Shown: positions 1 to 10,125 of the stretch, piece by piece | Position numbering within the stretch: position 1 is the stretch's first letter | Layout of the letters: the number at the start of each line of letters is the position of its first letter | DNA from: Clostridia bacterium | Lineage (GTDB): Bacteria > Bacillota > Clostridia > Christensenellales > Aristaeellaceae | Assembly: GCA_017543905.1 (NCBI GenBank) | Contig: JAFYFC010000037.1 | Span: 17,699 to 81,698 of the forward strand | Length of the DNA stretch: 64,000 nt | Direction: 5' to 3' | Made by a program: the position numbers and the translations under genes | The notes under the pieces: generated by a model | Databases searched by the model: none | What the model was told of the DNA's origin: nothing | Seen by the model: the letters and a program-made list of their open reading frames with translations, nothing else

Positions 1-1
1 G

Positions 2-247
2 GATTATTTCGTGATGGCGTTATACGCCTACACCGCGTCGGACAAGGCAGTCAGGGGCGACGTATCCGGCGGCAAGCGCGTGATGACCGCGTCCTACATA
101 GGGCGCCTTGCAGTGCTGTTCGGCGTTTTGTTCGTGCTGGTAAAAAGCGGACGCGTAAACGCGATCGCGGCGATAGTGCCTTTGGCGCTTATGCGCTTTA
201 TACTTACGGGAATCGAATTTTTCAAAAAGAAGGGCGGTGCGCAGTAG
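2..247 (+). CDS. atpI: ATP synthase subunit I (AtpI), 3' part only
   Basis: The reading frame is open to the left edge of the window, so the start lies outside it. The visible 80 or so residues contain two hydrophobic segments (around YIGRLAVLFGVLFVLV and NAIAAIVPLALMRFIL) and a basic C-terminal end (FFKKKGG). Small two- to four-helix proteins in this position, directly before atpB, are the AtpI assembly factor, which helps build the c ring. The stop codon TAG (245-247) overlaps the GTG start of atpB by one base, which implies translational coupling. Identification rests mainly on position and hydrophobic pattern, since AtpI sequences are poorly conserved. Confidence 0.75.
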   Translation, partial: DYFVMALYAYTASDKAVRGDVSGGKRVMTASYIGRLAVLFGVLFVLVKSGRVNAIAAIVPLALMRFILTGIEFFKKKGGAQ

Positions 248-1179
248 TGGATTTACAGGTAACGGGCGCATTCGTCTATTATACCCTGCCAGTACTGGGC
301 GGTATCCCTATCACGCAGACCACGGTATCGTCGTTTCTGGTCGCGCTGTGCATGATAGTGTTTTCCGTGTGGATGGGAAAGCGTCTTAAAAAACGGCCCG
401 ACGGGCTGCAGACGCTGGTCGAAAAGGGCGTAAGCATGCTGTACGGCATGGTTGGCGAGACCATGGGCGAGCACAACCTTAATTGGGCGCCGTTCATAGG
501 CACGATCTTTCTGTCCAGCATACTCGGCAGTCTCATAGGTCTTACAGGCTTTCTGCGCTCCTCCACGGCGGATCTTTCGTGCGTGCTGGTATGGGCAGTG
601 GGCGTGAGCCTGATCATATGGTACAACAACATAAAGCACAACGGCTTCTTCGGCTGGCTCAGGGGCTTTACCAGGCCCATAGCGGTAATGACGCCGATGA
701 ACGTGATAAGCGAGCTCGCGCAGCCCGTATCGATGGCGTTCCGTCATTTCGGGAACGTGGCGGGCGGCGGCGTGATAACGTCGATACTGTATATCGCGCT
801 GTCGGGCGCGAGCGCGGCGCTTTTAAGGCTCGTCGCCTCCAGCGGTTATATCGCGGGCGGCGCGCTGCTCGTTGCGGGGGCGGGGCTTATTTGGCTGTAC
901 AAAAAGCGCTCCGCGTATAACGCGGTCAAGCTCAAAAAGGAGCGCAAGCCCGCCGCGAGATACCTTATACTCGGCTGCGCGTGCGCGGTGATCGGCGTAT
1001 TCGGGCTTTTACAGGCGGCGGGCGCGCTGTCGGGCGTGCCGGTGCTCGCCCTGGGCATACCCGCGCTGTTTTCCTGCTACTTCGACCTGTTCTCGGGCTT
1101 TGTGCAGGCGTACGTATTTACGCTGCTTACAATGGTATACATTTCCAATTCGCTGCCCGCCGAGCCGGCAGGCAAATAA
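247..1179 (+). CDS. atpB: F0F1 ATP synthase subunit a, with a large insertion
   Basis: This is the stator subunit that forms the ion half-channels next to the c ring in the membrane. The essential arginine is Arg166 in the segment AFRHFGN, and the last helix carries the conserved QAYVFTLLTMVYI with Gln287. Between Asn170 and Gln287 there are 116 residues, where E. coli subunit a has about 37. The extra residues include two further hydrophobic stretches joined by a very basic loop (KKRSAYNAVKLKKERK). The total is 310 residues, long for a bacterial subunit a. The GTG start overlaps the atpI stop. The reading frame and codon use are continuous across the insertion, so a frameshift artefact is unlikely. 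Confidence 0.95.
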   Translation: MDLQVTGAFVYYTLPVLGGIPITQTTVSSFLVALCMIVFSVWMGKRLKKRPDGLQTLVEKGVSMLYGMVGETMGEHNLNWAPFIGTIFLSSILGSLIGLTGFLRSSTADLSCVLVWAVGVSLIIWYNNIKHNGFFGWLRGFTRPIAVMTPMNVISELAQPVSMAFRHFGNVAGGGVITSILYIALSGASAALLRLVASSGYIAGGALLVAGAGLIWLYKKRSAYNAVKLKKERKPAARYLILGCACAVIGVFGLLQAAGALSGVPVLALGIPALFSCYFDLFSGFVQAYVFTLLTMVYISNSLPAEPAGK

Positions 1180-1232
1180 GCCGAGGCCTGCATAAAATAC
1201 AAAAATCATTATATTTCAGGAGGAATTACCAT

Positions 1233-1484
1233 ATGGATCCGACCATCGCAGAAGCGATCGCAAGCGCGGGAAAGGCAATCGGCGCGGGACTGTGCATGGG
1301 CATAGGCGCCATCGGCCCGGGCATGGGCGAGGGCACCGCCGTAAGCAAGGCGCTGGAGGGCATGGCGCGTCAGCCCGAAATGGCGGGCACGCTGCGCTCC
1401 ACGATGATAATGGGCTGCGCAATCGCCGAAACCACCGGCATATATTCGCTGCTCATCGCGTTTCTTATACTGTTTGTGCTGTAA
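1233..1484 (+). CDS. atpE: F0F1 ATP synthase subunit c, Na+-type ion site
   Basis: This 83-residue hairpin of two membrane helices forms the rotor ring. The start at 1233 is set by the ribosome site AGGAGGAATTACC; the same frame is open further upstream but lies inside atpB and the spacer. Helix 1 has GPGMGEG with Glu33, the loop has the conserved ARQPE, and helix 2 has AIAETTGIYSLL with Glu66, Thr67 and Tyr71. Glu in helix 1 together with Glu-Ser/Thr and Tyr in helix 2 is the two-carboxylate Na+ motif described for Fusobacterium nucleatum. Na+ coupling is therefore inferred from sequence, not shown. Confidence 0.95.
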   Translation: MDPTIAEAIASAGKAIGAGLCMGIGAIGPGMGEGTAVSKALEGMARQPEMAGTLRSTMIMGCAIAETTGIYSLLIAFLILFVL

Positions 1485-1511
1485 GCGGCGCAAGCCTTTC
1501 CGAAGGGAGAA

Positions 1512-2024
1512 ATGCACTTGGGCCGGTTTGAAGGTTTTATCGGCGTCGATTTCTGGACAGCGCTGTTCGTGCTGCTGAACACGCTGGCTATATTCTTTGT
1601 AGCCAGAAAATTCCTGTTCGCGCCGGTGCACAAGCTGATAAGCGACCGTCAGAAGGAGATAGACGACTCCTACGCAGGCGCGGAAAAAGCCAGGGCGGAC
1701 GCCGAGGCGCTCAAAAGCGAATACGAAAGCAAGCTCGCGCAGGCACAGACGGCCTCCGAGCAGATACTTTCCGACGCGCAGAAGCGCGCACGCGCGCGCG
1801 AGGAGGAGATACTCAAATCCGCCCGCGCGGAGGCAGGCGCGCTTTTGGACAAGGCAGTTGCCGATATAGAGCTCGAAAAGCGCAAGGCCGTCAGCGAGGC
1901 GGAGCACGAAATCTCCTCCCTCGCCCTCGCGCTGGCCGAAAAGGTGCTGGAGCGCGAGATCACGGACGCCGACCGCGAGGCGCTGACCGACAGGTTCATA
2001 GACGGATTGGGTGAGCGCAAATGA
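1512..2024 (+). CDS. atpF: F0F1 ATP synthase subunit b
   Basis: This is the peripheral stalk subunit: one N-terminal membrane helix (about residues 12-32, WTALFVLLNTLAIFFVA) followed by a long charged helix rich in Ala, Glu, Arg and Lys that forms the dimeric coiled coil reaching up to subunit delta. The length of 170 residues is normal. The ATG at 1512 follows the ribosome site GAAGGGAG. Its last codons overlap the atpH start by four bases (ATGA), the usual coupling in this operon. Confidence 0.95.
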   Translation: MHLGRFEGFIGVDFWTALFVLLNTLAIFFVARKFLFAPVHKLISDRQKEIDDSYAGAEKARADAEALKSEYESKLAQAQTASEQILSDAQKRARAREEEILKSARAEAGALLDKAVADIELEKRKAVSEAEHEISSLALALAEKVLEREITDADREALTDRFIDGLGERK

Positions 2025-2560
2025 CGCAGACAGGCAGGGAATACGCAAACGCGCTGTTTGCTTTGGCGCGCGACGAGGGCGCGGACGACGCGGTCATGGA
2101 CGGGCTTAAGCTGGTAGGCGAAACGTGGACGCGGGAAGGCGGGCTCGTGCGGTTTCTTAATTCCCGCAGCGTGAGCAAGGCGGAAAAAAGCGCGGCGCTC
2201 GAAGCGTGCTACGGCGCGTACGTGCACGTATACGTGCTAAACGTCCTTAAAATCCTGTCTCACATGTGCGCCGCGCAGCTCGTGCCCGAGGTGTGCGCCG
2301 CCTACAAAAGCGAGTATAACGCTCATCACGGCATACTGCCGGTCAGGGCGGTAACGCCGCGTCCGCTTAATGGCGTGCAGCTTGCGCGCCTCAAGGAAAA
2401 GCTCGCCGCGCTCACCGGCAAGCAGATCGAGCTTGCGAACGACACCGACGCGCGTCTGCTTGCCGGCGTGCGGCTCGAATACGACAAATACATGACCGAC
2501 GATACCGTAAGGCGGCGGCTTGAGGATATGCGCGCGCTGCTTACGGAAAAACCTATGTGA
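2021..2560 (+). CDS. atpH: F0F1 ATP synthase subunit delta
   Basis: This 179-residue subunit joins the peripheral stalk to the top of the alpha3beta3 head. The N-terminal helical domain ([14 protein letters not shown]) and the C-terminal region ([22 protein letters not shown], in the position of the usual GGI.I.IGD..iDgSv..rL) fit the OSCP/delta family. It starts within the end of atpF. The C-terminal family signature is weak, as is common for this fast-evolving subunit, but its place between atpF and atpA leaves little doubt. Confidence 0.93.
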   Translation: MTQTGREYANALFALARDEGADDAVMDGLKLVGETWTREGGLVRFLNSRSVSKAEKSAALEACYGAYVHVYVLNVLKILSHMCAAQLVPEVCAAYKSEYNAHHGILPVRAVTPRPLNGVQLARLKEKLAALTGKQIELANDTDARLLAGVRLEYDKYMTDDTVRRRLEDMRALLTEKPM

Positions 2561-2579
2561 CAGCGAAAGCAGGAAGCAG

Positions 2580-4094
2580 ATGGATTTAAGAGCGGAAGAA
2601 ATCACGAAGCTTATTCGTGAACAGATAAAAAACTACGAGACGCGCGTCAAAACGGACGAGACCGGCACCGTCATACTGACCGGCGACGGCATCGCGCGCG
2701 TGAGCGGACTGGACGAGTGCGTGGCGGGCGAGCTGATCGAATTTCCGAACGGCTCCTACGGCATGGCGCAGAATTTAGAGGAAAACAGCGTCTCGGTAAT
2801 AATACTCGGCAGCGATTCCGGCATACGCGAGGGCGACACGGTAAAGCGCACGGGCAGGGTCGTGTCCGTGCCGGTGGGCGAAAAGCTTATCGGGCGCGTG
2901 GTGAACGCGCTGGGCGAGCCGATAGACGGCAAGGGCCCCATAGACAGCGCGGCGTTCATGCCCATCGAGGCGCCCGCGCCGGGCATTATAGACCGCAAGC
3001 ACGTCGACACGCCGCTTATGACGGGCATAAAGGCGATAGACTCCATGATACCCATCGGCCGCGGTCAGAGAGAGCTTATAATCGGAGACCGCCAGACGGG
3101 CAAGACCACTATCGCTACCGATACGATACTTAACCAGAAGGGCACGGGCGTGATCTGCATATATGTCGCGATCGGCCAGAAGCGCTCGACCGTGGCGCAG
3201 GTGGTGCAGGCGCTCACGCTCAGAGGCGCGATGGACTATACCATAGTCGTGTCCGCAAGCGCGAGCGAGCTATCCCCCATGCAGTACATCGCGCCTTATT
3301 CCGGCTGCACGATGGGCGAATACTTCATGAAGCAGGGACGGGACGTGCTGGTGGTGTACGACGATTTGAGCAAGCACGCGGTCGCGTACCGCGCCATCTC
3401 GCTGCTCATACGCCGCCCGCCCGGACGCGAGGCCTACCCCGGCGACGTGTTTTACCTGCATTCGCGGCTGCTGGAGCGCGCCGCGCACATGTCCGAGGCG
3501 CACGGGGGCGGCAGCCTTACCGCGCTGCCCATAATCGAAACGCAGGCGGGCGACGTGTCCGCTTACATTCCCACAAACGTCATATCGATAACCGACGGGC
3601 AGATTTTCCTTGAGACGGAGCTGTTCAATTCCGGCATAATGCCCGCCGTAAATCCGGGCATATCCGTATCCCGCGTAGGCGGCGACGCGCAGATAAAAGC
3701 GATGAAAAAGGTCGCGGGCTCGCTTAAGCTGCTGTACTCCCAGTACAGAGAGCTGCAGAGCTTTTCGCAGTTCGGCAGCGAGCTGGACGCGGACACCCGC
3801 GCGCGCCTGGCGCTGGGCGAGCGCATAGTGGAAATACTCAAGCAGAAAAACGAATCGCCCGTCGAGGCGGCGCATCAGGTGTGCATTATTTACGCCGTAG
3901 TCAACGGACTGCTGAACGACATAGCCGTAAGCCGTCTGCAGGCGTTCGAGACGCGGCTGTACGAATTTCTGGACAACCGGCACGAAGACGTGCTTCAGGC
4001 GATACGCACGAGCGGAAAGCTCGAGCCCGAGACCGAGGAAAAGCTAAAAAACGCGATAGCAGAGCTCAAGCGCGAATTCGGCACGGATAAATAA
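2580..4094 (+). CDS. atpA: F0F1 ATP synthase subunit alpha
   Basis: This is the non-catalytic nucleotide-binding subunit of the F1 head, 504 residues. The start is taken at ATG 2580, after AGGAAG, which gives the typical N-terminus [16 protein letters not shown]; the longer open frame from 2520 would run into atpH. The Walker A motif [11 protein letters not shown], the segment VYDDLSKHA and the C-terminal helical domain are all present and of normal length. It lies 19 bases after atpH and 17 before atpG. Confidence 0.97.
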   Translation: MDLRAEEITKLIREQIKNYETRVKTDETGTVILTGDGIARVSGLDECVAGELIEFPNGSYGMAQNLEENSVSVIILGSDSGIREGDTVKRTGRVVSVPVGEKLIGRVVNALGEPIDGKGPIDSAAFMPIEAPAPGIIDRKHVDTPLMTGIKAIDSMIPIGRGQRELIIGDRQTGKTTIATDTILNQKGTGVICIYVAIGQKRSTVAQVVQALTLRGAMDYTIVVSASASELSPMQYIAPYSGCTMGEYFMKQGRDVLVVYDDLSKHAVAYRAISLLIRRPPGREAYPGDVFYLHSRLLERAAHMSEAHGGGSLTALPIIETQAGDVSAYIPTNVISITDGQIFLETELFNSGIMPAVNPGISVSRVGGDAQIKAMKKVAGSLKLLYSQYRELQSFSQFGSELDADTRARLALGERIVEILKQKNESPVEAAHQVCIIYAVVNGLLNDIAVSRLQAFETRLYEFLDNRHEDVLQAIRTSGKLEPETEEKLKNAIAELKREFGTDK

Positions 4095-4111
4095 CACTCA
4101 GGAGGAATTGC

Positions 4112-4963
4112 ATGGCCGGCGTTTCCGCCAAGGCGATAACCACGCGCATACGCACGCTCAGAAGCACGCGCCAGATAACCAAGGCGATGGAAATGGTAGC
4201 ATCGAGCAAGCTGCGCCGCGCGCAGGCGCGCATCGTGTCGTCGCGGCCTTACTTCAATATCATATACGGCGTGATACAGGACATCGCCGCCGCCAACCGC
4301 GAACACACGCTGCCCTATCTCGCGTGCGAAAAAAACTGTGCGGACAAGATCACCTACGTGGTGATCGCGGGCGACAGAGGGCTTGCGGGCGGCTACAACT
4401 CCAATATACTGAACAAATGCTACGCGGAGACGGCCGGCTGCGCGTGCGAGGTGCTGCCCATAGGCAAAAAGGCGGTGGACTTCTTTTCCGCGCGCGGGAC
4501 CGCGCTGCTGAGCACGAATTACGCGGGCGCTGAGCACGTGGACGTGGGCGACTGCTTCACTCTGGCGCGCAGCCTGTGCCGGAGGTTCCGGCGCGGCGAA
4601 TGCAAAGAGGTGCGCATAGGCTATACGAACTTCGCCTCCGTCCTCACGCAGACGCCGGTAACGCTCAAGCTGCTTCCGCTGGAGGGAGGCCACAGCGCGC
4701 CGGGCGCGTCCGCCGACATACTCTACGAGCCCTCGAGCGAAGAGGTGTTCGAAACCATAATCCCCGAATACATAGGCGGAGTGATATACGGCGCGCTGTG
4801 CGAAAGCCGCGCGAGCGAGCAGGCGGCGCGCAGGGGCGCGATGGACACCGCCACTCAGAACGCGGACGACATGATAGCCGATCTCAGCCTTAAATACAAC
4901 CGCGCGCGGCAGGCGGCGATCACTCAGGAAATCACCGAGATCGTGGCAGGCAGCCAAAGCTGA
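4112..4963 (+). CDS. atpG: F0F1 ATP synthase subunit gamma
   Basis: This is the central rotor shaft, 283 residues. The N-terminal helix (RIRTLRSTRQITKAMEMVAS) and the C-terminal helix (RRGAMDTATQNADDMI and following) form the coiled coil that turns inside the alpha3beta3 ring; both signatures match the family closely. The central Rossmann-like part contains VIAGDRGLAGGYN. A strong AGGAGG at about 4100 precedes the ATG. Confidence 0.97.
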   Translation: MAGVSAKAITTRIRTLRSTRQITKAMEMVASSKLRRAQARIVSSRPYFNIIYGVIQDIAAANREHTLPYLACEKNCADKITYVVIAGDRGLAGGYNSNILNKCYAETAGCACEVLPIGKKAVDFFSARGTALLSTNYAGAEHVDVGDCFTLARSLCRRFRRGECKEVRIGYTNFASVLTQTPVTLKLLPLEGGHSAPGASADILYEPSSEEVFETIIPEYIGGVIYGALCESRASEQAARRGAMDTATQNADDMIADLSLKYNRARQAAITQEITEIVAGSQS

Positions 4964-6795
<1,832 letters not shown>

Positions 6796-6839
6796 ATTAA
6801 TACATTCGTTTATTTTCGGGCTTAAAGGCAAAGGGCATT

Positions 6840-7316
6840 ATGATAATAAGACGCGCGAAAATCTCCGATATACCGGACATAAACAGGCTGCTGTATCAGG
6901 TGTGCGCAGTGCACGCCGCCGTGCGGCCGGATCTGTTCAGGACGGGCGGCAAAAAATACACTGACGCAGAAATAAGCGAAATAATCGCGGACGATTCGCG
7001 CCCGATATTCGTATACGAGGAAAGCGGCAGCGTGTGCGGATACGCGTTTTGCATATTCCAAAGACACGAAAACGAAGGCGCTCTCAACGACCTCGTCACC
7101 CTGTACGTCGACGATCTGTGCGTGGACGAGACCTGCCGCGCGCGCGGCATAGGACGCGCGCTGTACAGGCACGTGCTCGCCTTCGCGGAAAGCGCCGGCT
7201 GCTACAACGTGATGCTGAACGTGTGGGCGGGCAACGAGTCCGCGCAGCGCTTTTACGAAAATCTGGGGCTGAAGATACAGAAATACGGCATGGAAACGAT
7301 ACTAAAGCGCGCCTGA
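6840..7316 (+). CDS. GNAT family N-acetyltransferase
   Basis: A 158-residue protein with the GNAT fold: an N-terminal strand (MIIRRAKISDIPDINRL), the central strand LYVDDLCVDETCRARGIG, the acetyl-CoA loop RARGIGRAL, and a C-terminal NVWAGNESAQRFYENLGL followed by KYGMETIL. These motif positions match acetyltransferases of small molecules or protein N-termini; the substrate cannot be read from the sequence. A ribosome site AAAGGG lies just before the ATG. It sits in the same direction as the atp operon but has no obvious link to it. Confidence 0.88.
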   Translation: MIIRRAKISDIPDINRLLYQVCAVHAAVRPDLFRTGGKKYTDAEISEIIADDSRPIFVYEESGSVCGYAFCIFQRHENEGALNDLVTLYVDDLCVDETCRARGIGRALYRHVLAFAESAGCYNVMLNVWAGNESAQRFYENLGLKIQKYGMETILKRA

Positions 7317-7344
7317 GCTAAGCTTTTAATTGGAGGGAATACCG

Positions 7345-8859
7345 ATGAAAAAACTGATTGCGCTTATACTTGCGCTGTGCGTGTGCGCGGGCGCGGCGTC
7401 CGCAGAGGGCTTCGGCTCGTGGTTGAGCGGACTGTGGGGCAGCGGGACGGAGACCGACCAGACCTCCGAGCGCAGCCAAAGCGAATTTGATGCTTTGTTC
7501 GACTCCGGCAAAACGCCCGTGCTCGAAAAGGAGTACATAGACGTCAGCGACGTGCCCGTGTACGTGAGCGCGGAGTTCGCGCGCGCGAACGCGGAGACCT
7601 TAGGCGTCGCGCCCGAGCAGATCGGCGACGGGCTCGTGTACGTAGGCAGCGGCGGCATGCTGGCCGGCGAGGACGCGAAATACTTCTATCCCCTGACCGT
7701 ATCGCCGGACGGCAGCAAAATGTGCACGGTATTCGGAAGCTTAGCCTTATGCTACGACGGCGAAAAGCTGATCGCGCAGACCATATCTACTGAACGCAGC
7801 GTACCCGACGAGGACGGCGGCCACGCGCTCGAAAAGCAGCTCGCGTCAGGAACGAATACGTTCGTATATCTGTTCGGTTCCACAGACGGCGTTATCTGGT
7901 CGCCCGACGGCAGCAAGGCTGTGCTTCTGAACAGCTACGCTTTCCTTACCACTATGAACCCGACTTATTCGCAGCTGATGATAATGGACGTGGAAGCGGG
8001 CGACGTATACGTCGCGCACAAGTTCTCCGAGAAGAGGTTCGTCGATAAAACCGAAAACGAGGATTACGGCGCGGTAATGGGCGCGTGCTTCGACGAAAGC
8101 AGCAGATATATATACTATACCGTGTACTCGAATCCGCCCTCTCTGCGCAGGCACGACACCGAAACCGGCGAGGACGTACTCGTTCAGAAGCTGCTTGAGA
8201 CCATGGGAGAATATCCCAGCCGCCCGCGCCTGTACCTTATGCGCGACGGCAGCGCGCTTGCACTGTACGAGGGCCATACCCGCGGCGATTTCGGGCTTTT
8301 GTACATGTACGAAAGCGCCGGACAGCGCTATTACAGGCGCTACGCGACCGGCTTTGAGCCTTACGGACGGCTGACGAGCTTCGAAATGAACGCGCAAAGC
8401 GGCCTGGGCATCGCGTACAATTGCGATGTCCTGGCGATGAACACAGACGCTTCTTCACTGCTGATAATCGACACCGACAAAAAAATGGACGGGCTCGGAA
8501 GGCCTGTGTTCATAACTCCGGACGGCAGCGCGGTCAGGCTGAGCAAGGCGGAATACATAAAGCAGTGCGACGAGGGCGCGCTGCCGGGAGCTTACGCTTA
8601 TATCTATTCCGCCTGTCTTTCGCCGGACGGCGAATACGCGCTTTTGGCTGTGCACACGCCCAAGACAAGGGACAGCTGCATGTACATACTCCGTCTGCGC
8701 ACGCTCGCGCTGCTCAGACTGGAATTGCCCGAGGGCACGGAGATCCGCGATTTCGCGTACAATATAAACCTGAACCGAAGCTTCCTGCGCGGGATCGAAT
8801 GGTTCACGGGAGACGTGATCTGCTCCGCCCGGGGCATGTACAGGCTCACGTGGAAATAA
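7345..8859 (+). CDS. Secreted protein, probable beta-propeller (WD40/PD40-like)
   Basis: The start at 7345 follows GGAGGG and begins with a clear signal peptide (MKKLIALILALCVCAGAASA). The mature part, about 485 residues, has repeated blade-like strands with the Ser-Pro-Asp-Gly pattern: VSPDGSKMC, WSPDGSKAVL, and near the end LSPDGEYALLAV and ITPDGSAVRL. Such SPDG motifs mark PD40/TolB-like propeller blades. There is no lipobox and no cell-wall anchor, so it is probably released or loosely held outside the membrane. The function is unknown; neighbours give no clue. A hairpin terminator follows at 8884. Confidence 0.7.
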   Translation: MKKLIALILALCVCAGAASAEGFGSWLSGLWGSGTETDQTSERSQSEFDALFDSGKTPVLEKEYIDVSDVPVYVSAEFARANAETLGVAPEQIGDGLVYVGSGGMLAGEDAKYFYPLTVSPDGSKMCTVFGSLALCYDGEKLIAQTISTERSVPDEDGGHALEKQLASGTNTFVYLFGSTDGVIWSPDGSKAVLLNSYAFLTTMNPTYSQLMIMDVEAGDVYVAHKFSEKRFVDKTENEDYGAVMGACFDESSRYIYYTVYSNPPSLRRHDTETGEDVLVQKLLETMGEYPSRPRLYLMRDGSALALYEGHTRGDFGLLYMYESAGQRYYRRYATGFEPYGRLTSFEMNAQSGLGIAYNCDVLAMNTDASSLLIIDTDKKMDGLGRPVFITPDGSAVRLSKAEYIKQCDEGALPGAYAYIYSACLSPDGEYALLAVHTPKTRDSCMYILRLRTLALLRLELPEGTEIRDFAYNINLNRSFLRGIEWFTGDVICSARGMYRLTWK

Positions 8860-8883
8860 ATAACAAAGGATAAACAAAGCCAT

Positions 8884-8909
8884 AAAAGCGGCTGCAAGGC
8901 CGTTTTTAT
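8884..8909 (+). terminator. Intrinsic terminator after the propeller-like gene
   Basis: A stem of nine pairs (AAAAGCGGC with GCCGTTTTT, one G-T pair) closes a six-base loop, and its 3' arm ends in a run of T. It ends the transcript from 7345 and shows that the ATG at 8908, which lies in the T run, is not the start of the next gene. Confidence 0.75.
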
Positions 8910-8934
8910 GTGCAGAAATTGGATAGGTGCACCC

Positions 8935-9810
8935 TTGAGCATAACAGAAAAGCTGAAGCTTATAAACAAAAAGCAGCTCGCGGTATCGTACGCGCATATC
9001 GTGCTGGGCTGCGTGCTGGGCGGAGCGGCGTATCCGCTGTTTCTGACCCCTAACAACATCGCCCCCGGCGGGCTTACCGGCGTGGGCATAATACTTAACT
9101 ACATATTCGGTCTGCCCGTCGGCATGACCTCTCTGGCGCTTAACGTGCCTCTGTTCATACTAAGCTATAAGGCGATAGGCGGCACGTTCGCCTTCAGGAG
9201 CCTTATCGCGACGCTTCTGTTCAGCGTATCGATAGACGCGCTGCCCTTCAGCGCGCTGACGGACGATCCGCTGCTGGCCACGCTGTTCGGCGGCATACTG
9301 CTCGGCATCGGGCTGGGGCTCATAATGCGCGGCAACGCCACCACCGGCGGCACAGACATGATCGCGCGCGTGGTGCACAGGAGATTTCCGTTTATAAGCG
9401 TCGGCTCCTTCCTCTTCGCGCTGGACTTCGTGGTGGTCGTGTGCGCGGGCTTCGCGGTGGGCGCGGAGCAGGCGCTGTACGCGCTGATAAGCATATTCGC
9501 CGCAGGCAGGATAGTCGACGCGGTGATGATAGGCTTTACCGCGGACAAAGCGTGCTTTATAATCTCGCAGAAGTGGGAAGCCATCACGCAGGGCATACTT
9601 TCTGGAATGGACAGGGGCGTTACGCTTCTGAGCGCGAAGGGCGCTTACACCGGACAGGAGCGGCCTGTGGTATTGTGCGTGGTGGACAGACGCGAGGTCA
9701 TGTTACTAAAGCACGTAGTAAAGCAGCACGACGAAAACGCGTTCATGTTCATAACCCAGGCGCACGAGGCCATAGGCGAAGGCTTCGCGGGACTGAAGGA
9801 AGAGGATTAA
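8935..9810 (+). CDS. YitT-type membrane protein (DUF161 + DUF2179)
   Basis: About 291 residues. The first part has five or so hydrophobic helices with the family signature TPNNIAPGGLTGVGIILNY and RGNATTGGTDMIARVV; the last 80 residues form the soluble DUF2179 domain (ISQKWEAITQGILSGMDRGVTLLSAKGAYTG, in shorter pieces). The TTG at 8935, preceded by GGATAGGTG, is chosen as start because the in-frame ATG at 8908 sits inside the terminator of the gene before. Members are widespread in Firmicutes, often in several copies; the transported substrate is not known. Confidence 0.88.
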   Translation: MSITEKLKLINKKQLAVSYAHIVLGCVLGGAAYPLFLTPNNIAPGGLTGVGIILNYIFGLPVGMTSLALNVPLFILSYKAIGGTFAFRSLIATLLFSVSIDALPFSALTDDPLLATLFGGILLGIGLGLIMRGNATTGGTDMIARVVHRRFPFISVGSFLFALDFVVVVCAGFAVGAEQALYALISIFAAGRIVDAVMIGFTADKACFIISQKWEAITQGILSGMDRGVTLLSAKGAYTGQERPVVLCVVDRREVMLLKHVVKQHDENAFMFITQAHEAIGEGFAGLKEED

Positions 9811-9825
9811 ATCAAAGGCGCGGAT

Positions 9826-10095
9826 ATGGTACCAAGCGCGAACAGTCTGTCCGCGAACCTGCTTGTTACCGACGCGGTGCTCGCGCCGGTGTTCGTGCTC
9901 CCGTTTGCGGACAGGCGCATAAGCAGGCGCGCGGGGCTCAGCCTGCACGGCGGGATCAGCACGAACCCGCACGCGGAGCGCCTTGAGCAAAACGGCATAA
10001 CGCCCGGACTTCTGCGGCAGGACGCGTACAGCACGCGCAAATGCGTGCGCTTTTCAGGCCCGGACGGCACTGAAATAACCGTGCCGGAAAGCTAA
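9826..10095 (+). CDS. Small hypothetical protein, 89 residues
   Basis: It begins 15 bases after the YitT-type gene, with a modest AAAGG ribosome site. I do not recognise it. Codon use (AGC, GCG, ATA, CTG) is like that of the confirmed genes around it, while the overlapping opposite-strand frames look less natural, so it is probably real. The protein has no membrane helix and no clear motif; its ending SGPDGTEITVPES looks like a short beta hairpin. It may be the last gene of a YitT transcript, and converges on addA. Confidence 0.45.
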   Translation: MVPSANSLSANLLVTDAVLAPVFVLPFADRRISRRAGLSLHGGISTNPHAERLEQNGITPGLLRQDAYSTRKCVRFSGPDGTEITVPES

Positions 10096-10125
10096 GCGCC
10101 GCTCAGTCCCCGCCTCGTCCCCGCT

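Noticed and set aside
8908..8934. ATG at 8908 as start of the YitT-type protein
   Set aside because: It sits in the T run of an intrinsic terminator; TTG 8935 has a better ribosome site.
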